Source: Citreicoccus inhibens (lineage in GTDB: Bacteria > Myxococcota > Myxococcia > Myxococcales > Myxococcaceae). Taken from it: a DNA stretch of 64,000 nt. The notes under the pieces were generated by a model, which did not search any database, was not told where the DNA came from, and saw only the letters and a list, made by a program, of their open reading frames with translations. This document shows positions 25,651 to 34,290 of this stretch, one piece after another. Both the position numbers and the translations under genes were made by a program. The stretch is from contig NZ_JAHNZT010000002.1 in assembly GCF_019039035.1 (NCBI RefSeq), positions 372,001 to 436,000 of the forward strand, in the 5' to 3' direction. Position 1 is the first letter of the stretch. Every line of letters starts with the position of its first letter.

Positions 25651-26844
25651 TCAGCGAGCGGGGGCGAGCCGTGCGCGCAGGCGCTTCGAGGCCTCGTCGA
25701 GCACCGCGTCCGTCTTGCAGAAGGCGAAGCGCGCCATGCCCTGCCCCAGGTGGCGGTGCTCCGGGCTGTAGAAGACGCTGGGCGGAATGGCCGCCACCCC
25801 CACCTCCGTGACGAGGTGCCGGCAGAAGGCCACGTCGTCCGCGAAGCCGTGGCGCGCGATGTCCGCGAGGATGAAGTAGCTGCCCTCGGGCGTGTGCACG
25901 GGGAGCCCCGCTTCACGCAGGCCCGCGAGCAGCCGCTCACGCTTCCCCAGATAGAGGCGCGCCAGGTCCTCGAAGTACGAGTCCGGGAGTCGCAGCGCGG
26001 TGGCCACGGCGGCCTGCAACGGCGACGCCGTGGCGAACGTGACGAACTGGTGGGCCCGCTGCACGGCGTCCCGCAGGGGCGGCGGCGCAATCACCCACCC
26101 CACCTTCCAGCCGGTGAGGCTGAAGGACTTGCCCGCGCTGCTCACCGTGACGGTGCGATCCGCGAAGACGGGCAGCGTCGCGGGACGCAGGTGCCTGGCC
26201 GGCGCGAAGACGAGGTGCTCATACACCTCATCGGAGAGCACCCACGCCCCATGCTCCGCGCACAGCCCGCCGAGGAATTCCAGCTCCTCGCGCGTGAAGA
26301 CCTTGCCCGTGGGATTGTGGGGCGTGTTGAGGATGAGCAGGCGTGTGCGCGGACCGAACGCGGCGCGGACCTCGTCTCGATCGAACCACCACGTGGCGTG
26401 CGCCGCGTCCGGCGGGCGCAGCGGGACGTAGCGCGAGGTGGCCCCCAGGAACGCGACGTTCGCGTCATACGAGTCGTAGAACGGCTCGAAGGCCACCACC
26501 TCGTCGCCGGGGTTCACCAGGCCCAGGAGCACATCAAGGATCGCCTCGGTGGCCCCGCTGGTGACGGTGACCATGGTGTCGGGGTCCACCGTCTGACCAT
26601 GGAAGCGCAGCGCGTGCTCGGCAATGGCCTGCCGCAGGTCCTTCGCGCCCACGCCCATGGCGTACTGATTGATGCCGTCGCGGATGGCGCGCTGAGCGGC
26701 TTCCTTCACCGCCTCGGGGCCATCGAAGTCGGGGAACCCCTGCCCCAGGTTGACGGCGCCGTGCTTGGCGGCGAGCGCGCTGAACTCGGAGAAGACGGTG
26801 GTGCCGAAGCGAGAGACGCGCTCTGCGAACACGGGCCTGGGCAT
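25651..26844 (-). CDS. PLP-dependent aminotransferase, class I/II (methionine/kynurenine type)
   Basis: 397 residues from ATG 26844 (MPRPVFAERVSRFGTTVF). Fold-type I aminotransferase; N-terminal AVNLGQGFPDFDGPE is the signature of the YbdL / kynurenine aminotransferase / cysteine-S-conjugate lyase group, which transaminates methionine and aromatic amino acids. TSGATEAILDVL binds the cofactor phosphate, NTPHNPTGKVF and SDEVYEHL hold the PLP Asn and Asp, and VSSAGKSFSLTGWKVGW carries the Schiff-base Lys; CKTDAVLDEA is near the C-terminus. Preceded by the PAP2 gene 38 bases upstream. Specificity within the group not resolved. Confidence 0.92.
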   Translation of the reverse strand: MPRPVFAERVSRFGTTVFSEFSALAAKHGAVNLGQGFPDFDGPEAVKEAAQRAIRDGINQYAMGVGAKDLRQAIAEHALRFHGQTVDPDTMVTVTSGATEAILDVLLGLVNPGDEVVAFEPFYDSYDANVAFLGATSRYVPLRPPDAAHATWWFDRDEVRAAFGPRTRLLILNTPHNPTGKVFTREELEFLGGLCAEHGAWVLSDEVYEHLVFAPARHLRPATLPVFADRTVTVSSAGKSFSLTGWKVGWVIAPPPLRDAVQRAHQFVTFATASPLQAAVATALRLPDSYFEDLARLYLGKRERLLAGLREAGLPVHTPEGSYFILADIARHGFADDVAFCRHLVTEVGVAAIPPSVFYSPEHRHLGQGMARFAFCKTDAVLDEASKRLRARLAPAR

Positions 26845-26882
26845 GGCGGACGGGTCCTCCGGTGGGCCGGAGGACCGGCCAT

Positions 26883-27860
26883 TCAGGGGCGCACGATAGC
26901 GTCCACCGGGACGGAACGCGCGGCTTCCTCGCTCGCACGCTGCCGGACGGCCCGAGACAGCACGAGGGCCAGGCTCGTCACCAGCACCACGAGCGGCACC
27001 GCGCACAGCAGATCCGTGGCGTAGTGGAACCGCCCCGCCAGCGTCGCGATGATGAGCCCGATGCCCGGCGCCAACATCACCCAGAACAGCCCGCGGTAGA
27101 ACCGGAACGCGTAGAAGAGCACCAGCAGCGTCGCCCCGGTGTGCCCGGAAGGAAAACAGTCCCGGGTGAAGAGCGGCGTGCGCATCATCGACTCGAGCAG
27201 CGGCGTGAGCGGCCCGCCGTGCAGCCCCGGACCGTCGAACGCGCCGATGAGGAAGTAGCGCGGGCCCACCGCGGGCACCAGCGAGTAGGCCGCGTAGTTG
27301 AGGCTGAAGAGCAGGCCCAGGCCCAGGAGGTACTCGTCAAAGGCCGCCGTGGCGCCCCGCCCCCGGTAGTAGAGCAGGATGCCCAGCAACAGCGGCCACA
27401 TGAAGTGGCCGTAGTAGCAGAGCATCAGTACGTCGGTGAGCAGCGGAGGCACCCGGTGGGCCAGCTCCACCGCGGCCTGGAGGCCGAAGAGGCGCTGATC
27501 CGTGGCCATGAGCTGCGCGTCCTTCACGAGCGGGTTGGCCCAGTCCACCACCGGCCCCAGCCACCCATGCACCATGGCGGACACGGGCAGCAGCCAGAAG
27601 TCCGCCGCGACGCTCAGTAGCCGCTGCCGCGGAAAGCGCGCCTCCAGGGTGCGGAGCACCAGGGGCCCGAGCGCCATCATCCCGAACAGGCAGCCGTTGC
27701 GCGTGGCGTGATAGCCCCAGCGCGCCGGCCCCACGAGCACCAGGGCGGCCAGCGAGCAGGCGACGATGATGACGATGTCGACGCCGCGGAAGCGGACCAC
27801 CGGCTGGCGCGCATCCGCGAGGGTTCGGCCGCGCTCTCGGGTGAAGGACCAGGAACTCAC
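26883..27860 (-). CDS. PAP2-type polytopic membrane phosphatase/transferase
   Basis: 325 residues, about six membrane helices. Catalytic pieces of the PAP2 fold are RDCFPSGHTGATLL (first His) and GRFHYATDLL (second His and Asp), here in the SGHT...HYxxD form seen in lipid phosphotransferases such as sphingomyelin-synthase and inositol-phosphotransferase types as well as plain phosphatases. GTG 27860 overlaps the TGA of the RND exporter (GTGA), so it is co-translated with it, and both are divergent from a ceramide-type gene pair at 30773. A lipid headgroup transferase or lipid phosphatase role is therefore a fair inference, but it is not proven by the motifs. Confidence 0.82.
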   Translation of the reverse strand: MSSWSFTRERGRTLADARQPVVRFRGVDIVIIVACSLAALVLVGPARWGYHATRNGCLFGMMALGPLVLRTLEARFPRQRLLSVAADFWLLPVSAMVHGWLGPVVDWANPLVKDAQLMATDQRLFGLQAAVELAHRVPPLLTDVLMLCYYGHFMWPLLLGILLYYRGRGATAAFDEYLLGLGLLFSLNYAAYSLVPAVGPRYFLIGAFDGPGLHGGPLTPLLESMMRTPLFTRDCFPSGHTGATLLVLFYAFRFYRGLFWVMLAPGIGLIIATLAGRFHYATDLLCAVPLVVLVTSLALVLSRAVRQRASEEAARSVPVDAIVRP

Positions 27861-30355
27861 GCCGACTTTCGCTCCCCCGGCGGCCCGGCCGACACGTCGC
27901 CAGCCACGCCGAGATCCAGGTTCCGAACGCCCACCTTGTCGCCCTGATGCCGCCCCTTCCATCGCTCCAGCAGCGCCAGCATGGCGGGGAAGAACACTGT
28001 CGTCCCCATAAAGGTGCACACGACCCCCAGGAGCGCAATCTGTCCAATGCTGCGCAGTCCCTGATGGTTCGCGATGAGCAGCGCGCCGTAACCCGCCGCG
28101 TTGGAGATGGTCGCCACCACGGCGGCGAGGCCCGTGTGCCGGACCACCTTGCCGAGCGAGCCAGGGCCCTCCTCCTCGTACCGGTGGAACAGGTGCACCG
28201 AGTTGTCCACCGCGATGGCCAACAGGTTGGGCAGCACCACCGCGTTGATGAAGTTGAGCTGCACGTCGAACAGGTACATGCCGCCCGCCAGACACGTCAT
28301 GCCCAGGAAGAGCGGGCCGGCCACGAGCAGCGCGCGCTTGAGGCTGCGCAGGCTGGCGAAGATGACCAGGAACACGACCACCGCGGCGGACCAGAGGATG
28401 AACGGGCCATCACCGCGCACGAGCGAGAAGATGCGCGCCGCGATGCGGTTGCTGTCCAGCACCGCCAGGTTGATGCCCTGCGCCTTGGCGCCATCGACCA
28501 CTTCGTCGATCTGCGCCGCCCACCGCTGCAGGTCCTGGGTGTCGTAGTTGGACACGGACGGGAACAACAGGAGGAACATGCCCTTGCCGTCCAGCGCTTC
28601 GAAGCGCCGGCGCGCCTCCACCGGCACCTGCTCCAGCGCGTAGGGCTTGGCCTCCACCAGCTCCCGGAACTGCTTCACCTTCGCGTCGGCCTGGACCTCG
28701 GAGGGCAGGCTGTCGAGGATGGCCTTGATCTTCCCGATCTCCGCCTGGCGGTGCTCCAGGTCATAGGGAACCAGGTCGCTCAGGGACGCGGTGCGCAGGA
28801 AGACGGAGTCCTTCCCGTTCTTCACCTTCACCCGCGCGATGATGTCCTCCACCTGGTGGACCTGCTCCAGGTTGTCCACGTAGAGGATGGCCGGGTTGAG
28901 CGGCGAGCCGATCTGCTCGGTGATGTGGTCGTCCAGGCGAGAGGCCGGCGAGTCACCCTTGAGGTTGCGCAGGTTCGTCTCGAAGCCCAGGCGCGGCGCG
29001 ATGACGACCGAGTAGGCCGCGAACCCCACCACCATGAGCGCGATGCCCGCGATGAGCCAGGTGGGCCAGCGCCGCCACTCCTTCTCGGGGGCGGCAGGAG
29101 CGGCCGGCGCGGCGCCGGGAGCGGGCGCCTCGTCGCGGCGGAACGGCCGGATGCGCTCGGCGATGGTGAGCAGCGACGGGCCAATGGCGTAGGCCGCGAG
29201 CACCGCCAGCATCACGCCCAACCCGGCCAGGAGGCCGAACTGCTTGAACGCGTGGAACTGCGCCAGCAGGAGCACCAGGAACGCCGCCGCGTTGGTGAGC
29301 GCCGAGGTGAGCGCGCCGCTGAACGTGCCACGCACCGTCGCCGCGAGCGACTCGCGCACGCCGTGCTCCTGCCGCTCCTCCCAGTAACGCATCGACAGGT
29401 GGACGCCGTACTCGATTCCCAGGCCGATGAGGATGGCCACGAGGAAGCCCGTGACGATGTTCAGATGCCCGATGGCGACCTGCGCGAAGGCGAACGTGAA
29501 GACGAGTCCCACCATGACGGGCAGGCCCACCACGAACAGCGCCGAGATGCGCCGGGTGGCCAGGAGGATGAGGGCCACCGCGATGAGGCCGGACAGCAGG
29601 CCCGCGTTGGACAGGTCGCGGCGCATCACCGCGTCCTCCTCGATGCGGTTCTGGAAGTTGCCCGTGGCCTCCAGCGTGACGCCCGGGTAGCTCGCCGCCG
29701 CCAGCTCCCGCCCCGTGCCCAGGGCCTTGTCCACGAAGCGCCGCGCGAAGTCGAGGTCGCCCGCCGTCCCCGACGGCTTGATCATCAAATACACTTCCGA
29801 GCCGTCCGCGTTCGTCAGGAACTCCCGCATCGGCGTCTCGGGCGTGTGTTTCTTCGCGATCTCCTCGAAGGAGGGCGGCTTGGGCAGGGCGCCCAGGTCG
29901 ATGTAGAGCGGGTTGAACTGCTGCCGCTCGTAGTGCACCCGGGCTTCAATGTCGCTGCGCAGCGCCGCCAGCTTCTCGGCCGGCAGGAGCAGCAGGCCGT
30001 GCTTGCGGAAGAACTCCACGTCGAAGTGGTACTCGACGTAGCGGACCTCCGGGAGCGCCTCCAGCCGCGACTTCAGCTCCCCGGCATAGGCGCGCAGCTT
30101 CTCGGGGGTGGTCCCCTTCGCCATGACGACGAGGTACCCGTCACCCCCCGCCTTCTCTGACACGCGTGTCAGATCTCGCACCTCGCGAGCCCCTTCGGGA
30201 AGAAGCTCCACGAAGGACCCGCGAAACTCCAGCCTCGACGCGAGCAGCCCGCAAACGGCCGTCACCAGGGCGAAGACCACCAGCACCTGCCAGGGGCGCG
30301 CCATGGCTCCCTGGATGAACCCATCGAACCACCGCTGCCGCCAAGACTTGGACAC
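27857..30355 (-). CDS. RND/MMPL-family exporter
   Basis: 832-residue inner-membrane transporter with the duplicated RND layout: helix 1 (VLVVFALVTAVCGLLASRL), a large periplasmic loop, five helices, a cytosolic linker rich in Pro/Ala (PAPGAAPAAPAAPEKE), then the second half. The run IVTGFLVAILIGLGIEYGVH and VVLPNLLAIAVDNSVHLFH hold the proton-relay acidic positions of MMPL proteins. This group includes lipid exporters such as the hopanoid-linked HpnN. GTG 30355 has GAGGAG seven bases upstream; an in-frame codon at 30412 is less likely. Overlaps the PAP2 gene. Cargo unknown; a lipid made by the divergent genes is an attractive candidate. Confidence 0.88.
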   Translation of the reverse strand: MSKSWRQRWFDGFIQGAMARPWQVLVVFALVTAVCGLLASRLEFRGSFVELLPEGAREVRDLTRVSEKAGGDGYLVVMAKGTTPEKLRAYAGELKSRLEALPEVRYVEYHFDVEFFRKHGLLLLPAEKLAALRSDIEARVHYERQQFNPLYIDLGALPKPPSFEEIAKKHTPETPMREFLTNADGSEVYLMIKPSGTAGDLDFARRFVDKALGTGRELAAASYPGVTLEATGNFQNRIEEDAVMRRDLSNAGLLSGLIAVALILLATRRISALFVVGLPVMVGLVFTFAFAQVAIGHLNIVTGFLVAILIGLGIEYGVHLSMRYWEERQEHGVRESLAATVRGTFSGALTSALTNAAAFLVLLLAQFHAFKQFGLLAGLGVMLAVLAAYAIGPSLLTIAERIRPFRRDEAPAPGAAPAAPAAPEKEWRRWPTWLIAGIALMVVGFAAYSVVIAPRLGFETNLRNLKGDSPASRLDDHITEQIGSPLNPAILYVDNLEQVHQVEDIIARVKVKNGKDSVFLRTASLSDLVPYDLEHRQAEIGKIKAILDSLPSEVQADAKVKQFRELVEAKPYALEQVPVEARRRFEALDGKGMFLLLFPSVSNYDTQDLQRWAAQIDEVVDGAKAQGINLAVLDSNRIAARIFSLVRGDGPFILWSAAVVVFLVIFASLRSLKRALLVAGPLFLGMTCLAGGMYLFDVQLNFINAVVLPNLLAIAVDNSVHLFHRYEEEGPGSLGKVVRHTGLAAVVATISNAAGYGALLIANHQGLRSIGQIALLGVVCTFMGTTVFFPAMLALLERWKGRHQGDKVGVRNLDLGVAGDVSAGPPGERKSA

Positions 30356-30772
30356 CGTCCACTCCTCGAAATTGGCCGGCACAAGCAAATCCCCAGCCAC
30401 CTGTACCGGCACCCCCCAACAGCGGGAGAAGTGGAAGCCTTCCGGGGGCTTGCGCGACCCCAGACATGTGCCCCCATGTAAGCCCAGGGGACTCCACTAT
30501 CTCCTGGCTGACGGGCATGCCTGGGGCGGCGGCGTGCCACCGATGCCACACCTGTGTCAAGTGGCTGGCTGTCGGGGGTGGCCGAGGGCCATGCGAGGTG
30601 TCAGTCCGCGCCTTGACAGTGTGGAGTTCCCTCTTTATTCACGGCCGGCGTCGTCCTGCTGGGTGGTCGCGCACGCTGGGCATCCGGGACGGAACGAGCC
30701 CTGCATACAGAACAGCGACCCGATCCCGTTTCCACCCAAGGATCACTCCCCCCGACGCAGAGAAAGAGCACC
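30356..30772. other. Divergent intergenic region between exporter and spt-like gene
   Basis: 417 bases with no plausible gene. It holds the start regions of both transcripts. On the plus strand TTGACA at 30613-30618 and TATTCA at 30636-30641 are 17 bases apart, a likely promoter for the spt-like gene. No repeat, hairpin or RNA element of note was found. Confidence 0.6.
30613..30641 (+). promoter_or_regulatory. Sigma-70-like promoter for spt-like operon
   Basis: A perfect -35 hexamer TTGACA (30613-30618), a 17-base spacer, and a weaker -10 TATTCA (30636-30641) in a GC-rich background. It would give a leader of about 125 bases before ATG 30773. Confidence 0.45.
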
Positions 30773-32329
30773 ATGAGCGACGTCTTCGAAAAGTGCCGTA
30801 CCTGGAAGGACTACCGGATCGCGAAGGCCACCGGGCTCTACCCGTACTTTCGCGCCATCGAAGCGTCCCATGGCGCCACGGAGGTCGAAATCGAGGGTCG
30901 GCGCGTCATCATGGTCGGCTCCAACAACTACCTGGGCCTGTCCGCGGATCCCCGCGTGAAGGAAGCGGCCATCAAGGCCACCGAGAAGTTCGGCACCACG
31001 TGCTCCGGCTCGCGCCTGCTCAACGGCACCCTGGCGCTGCACGAGGAGCTGGAGGCGCGGCTGGCGAAGTTCCTCAACCGCGAGGCCGCCATCGTCATCT
31101 CCACCGGGTTCCAGACGAACCTGGCGCTGGCCTCCATCCTCGGCCGGCACGACATCGTCTTCAGCGACCGCCAGAACCACGCGTCGCTGGTGGACGGCAT
31201 CCGCCTGTCGTTCGCGACCGAGCGCAAGTTCCGCCACAACGACATGGAGCACCTGGAGCAGCTCCTGTCGGCGGCGGATCCAGACGCCGGGAAGATCATC
31301 GTCACGGACGGCGTGTTCTCCATGGAGGGCGACATCTGCAACCTGCCCCGCATCGTGGAGCTGGCTGCGCAGTACAACGCGCGGGTCATGACGGATGACG
31401 CCCACGCCATGGGCGTGCTGGGCGAGCTGGGCCGGGGCACCTCCGAGTACTTCGGGCTGGAGAAGGAGACGGACCTCGTGATGGGGACGTTCTCCAAGAG
31501 CTTCGCGTCGCTCGGCGGCGTGCTGGCCGGTCCGTTCGAGGTCATCAACTACATCCGCCACAAGGCGCGCTCGGTCATCTTCTCCGCGTCCATGACGCCC
31601 GCCTCCATCGCGGCGGCGCTCAAGGCGACGGAGATCATCGAGGCCGAGCCGCAGCGGCGCGCGCGCCTGCTGGACATCGCGGAGAAGATGCACAACGGCT
31701 TCCGCGCCATGGGCTTTGACACGGGTGTCTCGGTGACGCCCGTGGTTCCCGTGCACATCGGCGATCAGGTGAAGTGTTTCCGCTTCTGGCGCGCGCTGCA
31801 CGAGGCCGGCGTGTTCGCCAACCCGGTGATTCCGCCGGCGGTCGAGCCGGGCCACGCGCTCATCCGCACCAGCTACATGGCCACGCACACCGACGCGCAG
31901 CTCGATCAGGTGCTGGACACCTTTGAGAAGATTGGCCGCCGCCTGGGCGTCATCCCGGAGACGCGCCCCACGGTGTACGAGCCGGTGAAGATCGCCCGTC
32001 CGGGCTCCATGGTCCGCGGCAACCGCGCCAGCGACACCTGGGCGGCCGGCAGCGCGGGCCAGCTCGCGGATCGTGGCTTCTCGCTGGATCAGCTCTCGCG
32101 CATGTCGTCGCGCGAGATGGCCGGCAAGCTCTTTGACGCCGTCGAGCAGCTCACGTGGCGCGCCGCGAACCTCCAGCCGGAGGACCTGCGCAAGCTGGGC
32201 GAGGCGCCCATGAAGCTCTGGGAGAAGCGCGGCGAGCTGGGCGGGCTGCTGCTGGAGAAGGGCGCCCACCTGTTCCTGCGCAACGGCGCGGACGCCGGCG
32301 CTGACGGCAACCAGGCCGAAAGGAACTGA
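30773..32329 (+). CDS. Serine palmitoyltransferase-like alpha-oxoamine synthase with C-terminal extension
   Basis: 518 residues. PLP enzyme of the AOS family, which condenses an amino acid with acyl-CoA; serine palmitoyltransferase makes 3-ketosphinganine, the first sphingolipid intermediate. Signatures: GSNNYLGLSADPRV, TTCSGSRLLNGTLALHEELE, SDRQNHASLVDGIRLS, MTDDAHAMGVLGELGRGTSE and GTFSKSFASLGGVLAGP with Schiff-base Lys242. The catalytic core ends near residue 400; a further 110 residues (from about ARPGSMVRGN on) form a helical extension absent from standard family members. The downstream GNAT gene resembles bacterial ceramide synthase and starts 8 bases after the stop. KBL or other AOS functions are less likely given this neighbour. 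Confidence 0.85.
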   Translation: MSDVFEKCRTWKDYRIAKATGLYPYFRAIEASHGATEVEIEGRRVIMVGSNNYLGLSADPRVKEAAIKATEKFGTTCSGSRLLNGTLALHEELEARLAKFLNREAAIVISTGFQTNLALASILGRHDIVFSDRQNHASLVDGIRLSFATERKFRHNDMEHLEQLLSAADPDAGKIIVTDGVFSMEGDICNLPRIVELAAQYNARVMTDDAHAMGVLGELGRGTSEYFGLEKETDLVMGTFSKSFASLGGVLAGPFEVINYIRHKARSVIFSASMTPASIAAALKATEIIEAEPQRRARLLDIAEKMHNGFRAMGFDTGVSVTPVVPVHIGDQVKCFRFWRALHEAGVFANPVIPPAVEPGHALIRTSYMATHTDAQLDQVLDTFEKIGRRLGVIPETRPTVYEPVKIARPGSMVRGNRASDTWAAGSAGQLADRGFSLDQLSRMSSREMAGKLFDAVEQLTWRAANLQPEDLRKLGEAPMKLWEKRGELGGLLLEKGAHLFLRNGADAGADGNQAERN

Positions 32330-32337
32330 GCCCCTCC

Positions 32338-33519
32338 ATGGCCCTCCCCGCCGAGCAAGACGCAGCTTCCCCCGCCCTTCCGCCCATGCCCGTGGACGTG
32401 CAGATCTCCCCCGTGCGGAGCGCGGCGGACCGGATGGCCTTCATCCGGTTCCCCTACTCCGTCTATCGGAACGATCCGAACTGGGTCCCGCCGCTGGAGA
32501 TGGAGCGCAAGGACTTCCTCGACCCGAAGAAGAACCCCTTCCTCGAGTACGCGGACGTGGAGCTGTTCCTGGCCCGGCGGGGCAATCAGGTGATGGGGCG
32601 CATCGCCGCCATCAAGAACCCGCACCACATGGAGTACCACGGCACGAAGGAGGGCTTCTTCGGCCTCTTCGAGTGCGTGAACGACGCGGGCGTGGCGCGG
32701 GCCCTGCTCGACACCGCGGCCAACTGGCTGCGGGAGCGCGGGCTGGACTCGATGCTCGGGCCGGCGAACTTCTCGTCCAACCAGGACTGGGGCTTGCTGG
32801 TCGAGGGGCACGAGACGCCGCCCGCGATCATGATGCCCTACAACCCGCCCTACTACGCCGCGCTCCTCGAGGCGTGCGGCTGCGCCAAGGCGAAGGACCT
32901 GTGGGCGTGGGAGCTGTCGTCCGCCGCGGAGCCGCCGGAGAAGGTGGTGCGCATCGCGGAGAAGATCCGTCAGCGTGACGGCATCACCGTGCGCGCGATC
33001 CGGATGAGCGACTTCGCCGCCGAGGTGTCGCGCGTCAAGGCCATCTACAACGCGGCCTGGGAGAAGAACTGGGGCTTCATCCCCATGACGGAGAAGGAGT
33101 TCGACCATCTGGCCAAGGACATGAAGACGGTCGTCCGGCCGGAGTTGGTCCTCATCGCCGAGGTGAAGGGCGAGCCGGTGGCCTTCTCCATGACGCTGCC
33201 GGACGCCAATGAGGCGCTCAAGGCGGCGGGCGGGCGGCTGACGCAGTTCGGTCTGCCCATTGGTCTGGTGAAGCTGCTCCTCGCTTCGCGGAAGATCCGG
33301 CGCCTGCGCCTGATCACCCTGGGCATCAAGGAGGGCTACCGTCGCCGGGGCCTGGACGCGATCCTCTACCTGGACACGCTCCGGACGGCGAAGCAGCTCG
33401 GCTACACGGGCGGAGAGATCTCCTGGACGCTCGAGGACAACACCCTCGTGAACCGGGCCATCGAGAGCATGGGTGGCCGGCGGTCAAAGACGTATCGCGT
33501 CTTCCAGCGGTCCCTGTAG
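32338..33519 (+). CDS. GNAT-fold acyltransferase, bacterial ceramide synthase-like
   Basis: 393 residues, soluble. The C-terminal GNAT domain has the acyl-CoA motif EGYRRRGLDAILY (about 331-343), preceded by the strand RLRLITLGIK. The N-terminal part has conserved segments PYSVYRNDPNWVPPLEMER, GPANFSSNQDWGLLVEG and MMPYNPPYYAALLEACGC that characterise the large GNAT proteins encoded near spt genes, the group in which Caulobacter bCerS (N-acylation of sphinganine-type substrates) falls. It is directly downstream of the spt-like gene in one transcription unit. Ceramide synthase activity is inferred from family and context. Ends before a convergent hairpin with mlaC. Confidence 0.78.
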   Translation: MALPAEQDAASPALPPMPVDVQISPVRSAADRMAFIRFPYSVYRNDPNWVPPLEMERKDFLDPKKNPFLEYADVELFLARRGNQVMGRIAAIKNPHHMEYHGTKEGFFGLFECVNDAGVARALLDTAANWLRERGLDSMLGPANFSSNQDWGLLVEGHETPPAIMMPYNPPYYAALLEACGCAKAKDLWAWELSSAAEPPEKVVRIAEKIRQRDGITVRAIRMSDFAAEVSRVKAIYNAAWEKNWGFIPMTEKEFDHLAKDMKTVVRPELVLIAEVKGEPVAFSMTLPDANEALKAAGGRLTQFGLPIGLVKLLLASRKIRRLRLITLGIKEGYRRRGLDAILYLDTLRTAKQLGYTGGEISWTLEDNTLVNRAIESMGGRRSKTYRVFQRSL

Positions 33520-33525
33520 CACTTC

Positions 33526-33577
33526 GGCCTCGGGGCCCCTGCCCCGCTCACCTTTCGGGAGCGGGGCACGCGAGGCC
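33526..33577. terminator. Bidirectional hairpin between ceramide-type operon and mlaC
   Basis: Inner 9-bp perfect stem GCCCCGCTC / GAGCGGGGC (33541-33549 with 33559-33567) nested in an outer 7-bp stem GGCCTCG / CGAGGCC (33526-33532 with 33571-33577). It lies between two convergent stops. No T run is present. Confidence 0.5.
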
Positions 33578-33601
33578 CGGGCCCACACCTCACGCCACTG
33601 C

Positions 33602-34237
33602 TTACTTCGGCTGACCGGGCGCCCCGGTCGACTCGGCGGCGCTCGGCTTCACGGACGCGGCGCTGGTGTTGGCGTTCTCCTTCTCCAACTGCGCGCGCTT
33701 CGCCTTCAGCGTGGAGAGCAGCCCCTCGAAGCCCTTGTCGTTGAGGATCTTCCGGAACTGCCCCTTGTAGGTCTCCACCAGCGACACCTCGTCGGTGACG
33801 ACGTCGAAGATGCGCCACTCGGCCTTGGGCGTGGTGCGGAAGAGCTTGTAGTCGACGGGGATCTCATCCTTCTTCACGGTCAGCGTGGTGACGACCGTGG
33901 CCTCGTTCCCCTGGATGGTCTCCTTGCCGTACTTCACGTCGGCCTTGGCCTGACCAATGGCCTTCTGGGCGTAGGAGGCGCGCAGCAGGCCCGTCATCGT
34001 CTCGGTGAAGTCCTTGCGCTGGGCCGGCGTCAGACCCTCCCAGGCCTTCTCGCCGAGGGCGCGCTTCGCCAGTTCGGAGAAGTCGACGAACTTCTCCACG
34101 ACGCTGGCGAGCGACTGCACGGTGGCGCCAGGCGCGTTGGCGGCCTTCTGGACATCCGCGTTACCCGATTTGACGACGGTGAGCGGGGCGGCCGGCGCGG
34201 CGGCGAGCAGCGTGGCGGCGAGCAGGGAAGCAATCAT
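33602..34237 (-). CDS. MlaC / Ttg2D-type periplasmic lipid-binding protein
   Basis: 211 residues with a signal peptide (MIASLLAATLLAAAPAAP). The body matches MlaC/Ttg2D: a conserved VEKFVDFSELAKRALGEKAWEGL region, QRKDFTETMTGLLRASY, and DVVTDEVSLVETYKGQFRKIL. MlaC proteins carry phospholipid between inner and outer membranes. The tail is rich in Ala/Ser/Pro. It follows the TolC-like gene on the same strand (53 bases) and is not adjacent to the MlaDEF genes at 57-60 kb. A role in moving the sphingolipids made next door is possible but not shown. Confidence 0.85.
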   Translation of the reverse strand: MIASLLAATLLAAAPAAPLTVVKSGNADVQKAANAPGATVQSLASVVEKFVDFSELAKRALGEKAWEGLTPAQRKDFTETMTGLLRASYAQKAIGQAKADVKYGKETIQGNEATVVTTLTVKKDEIPVDYKLFRTTPKAEWRIFDVVTDEVSLVETYKGQFRKILNDKGFEGLLSTLKAKRAQLEKENANTSAASVKPSAAESTGAPGQPK

Positions 34238-34290
34238 TGCGTATGGCTCCGGGATGGAGAACGAGAGTCAGGACAGCAAGGGGAAGATGC

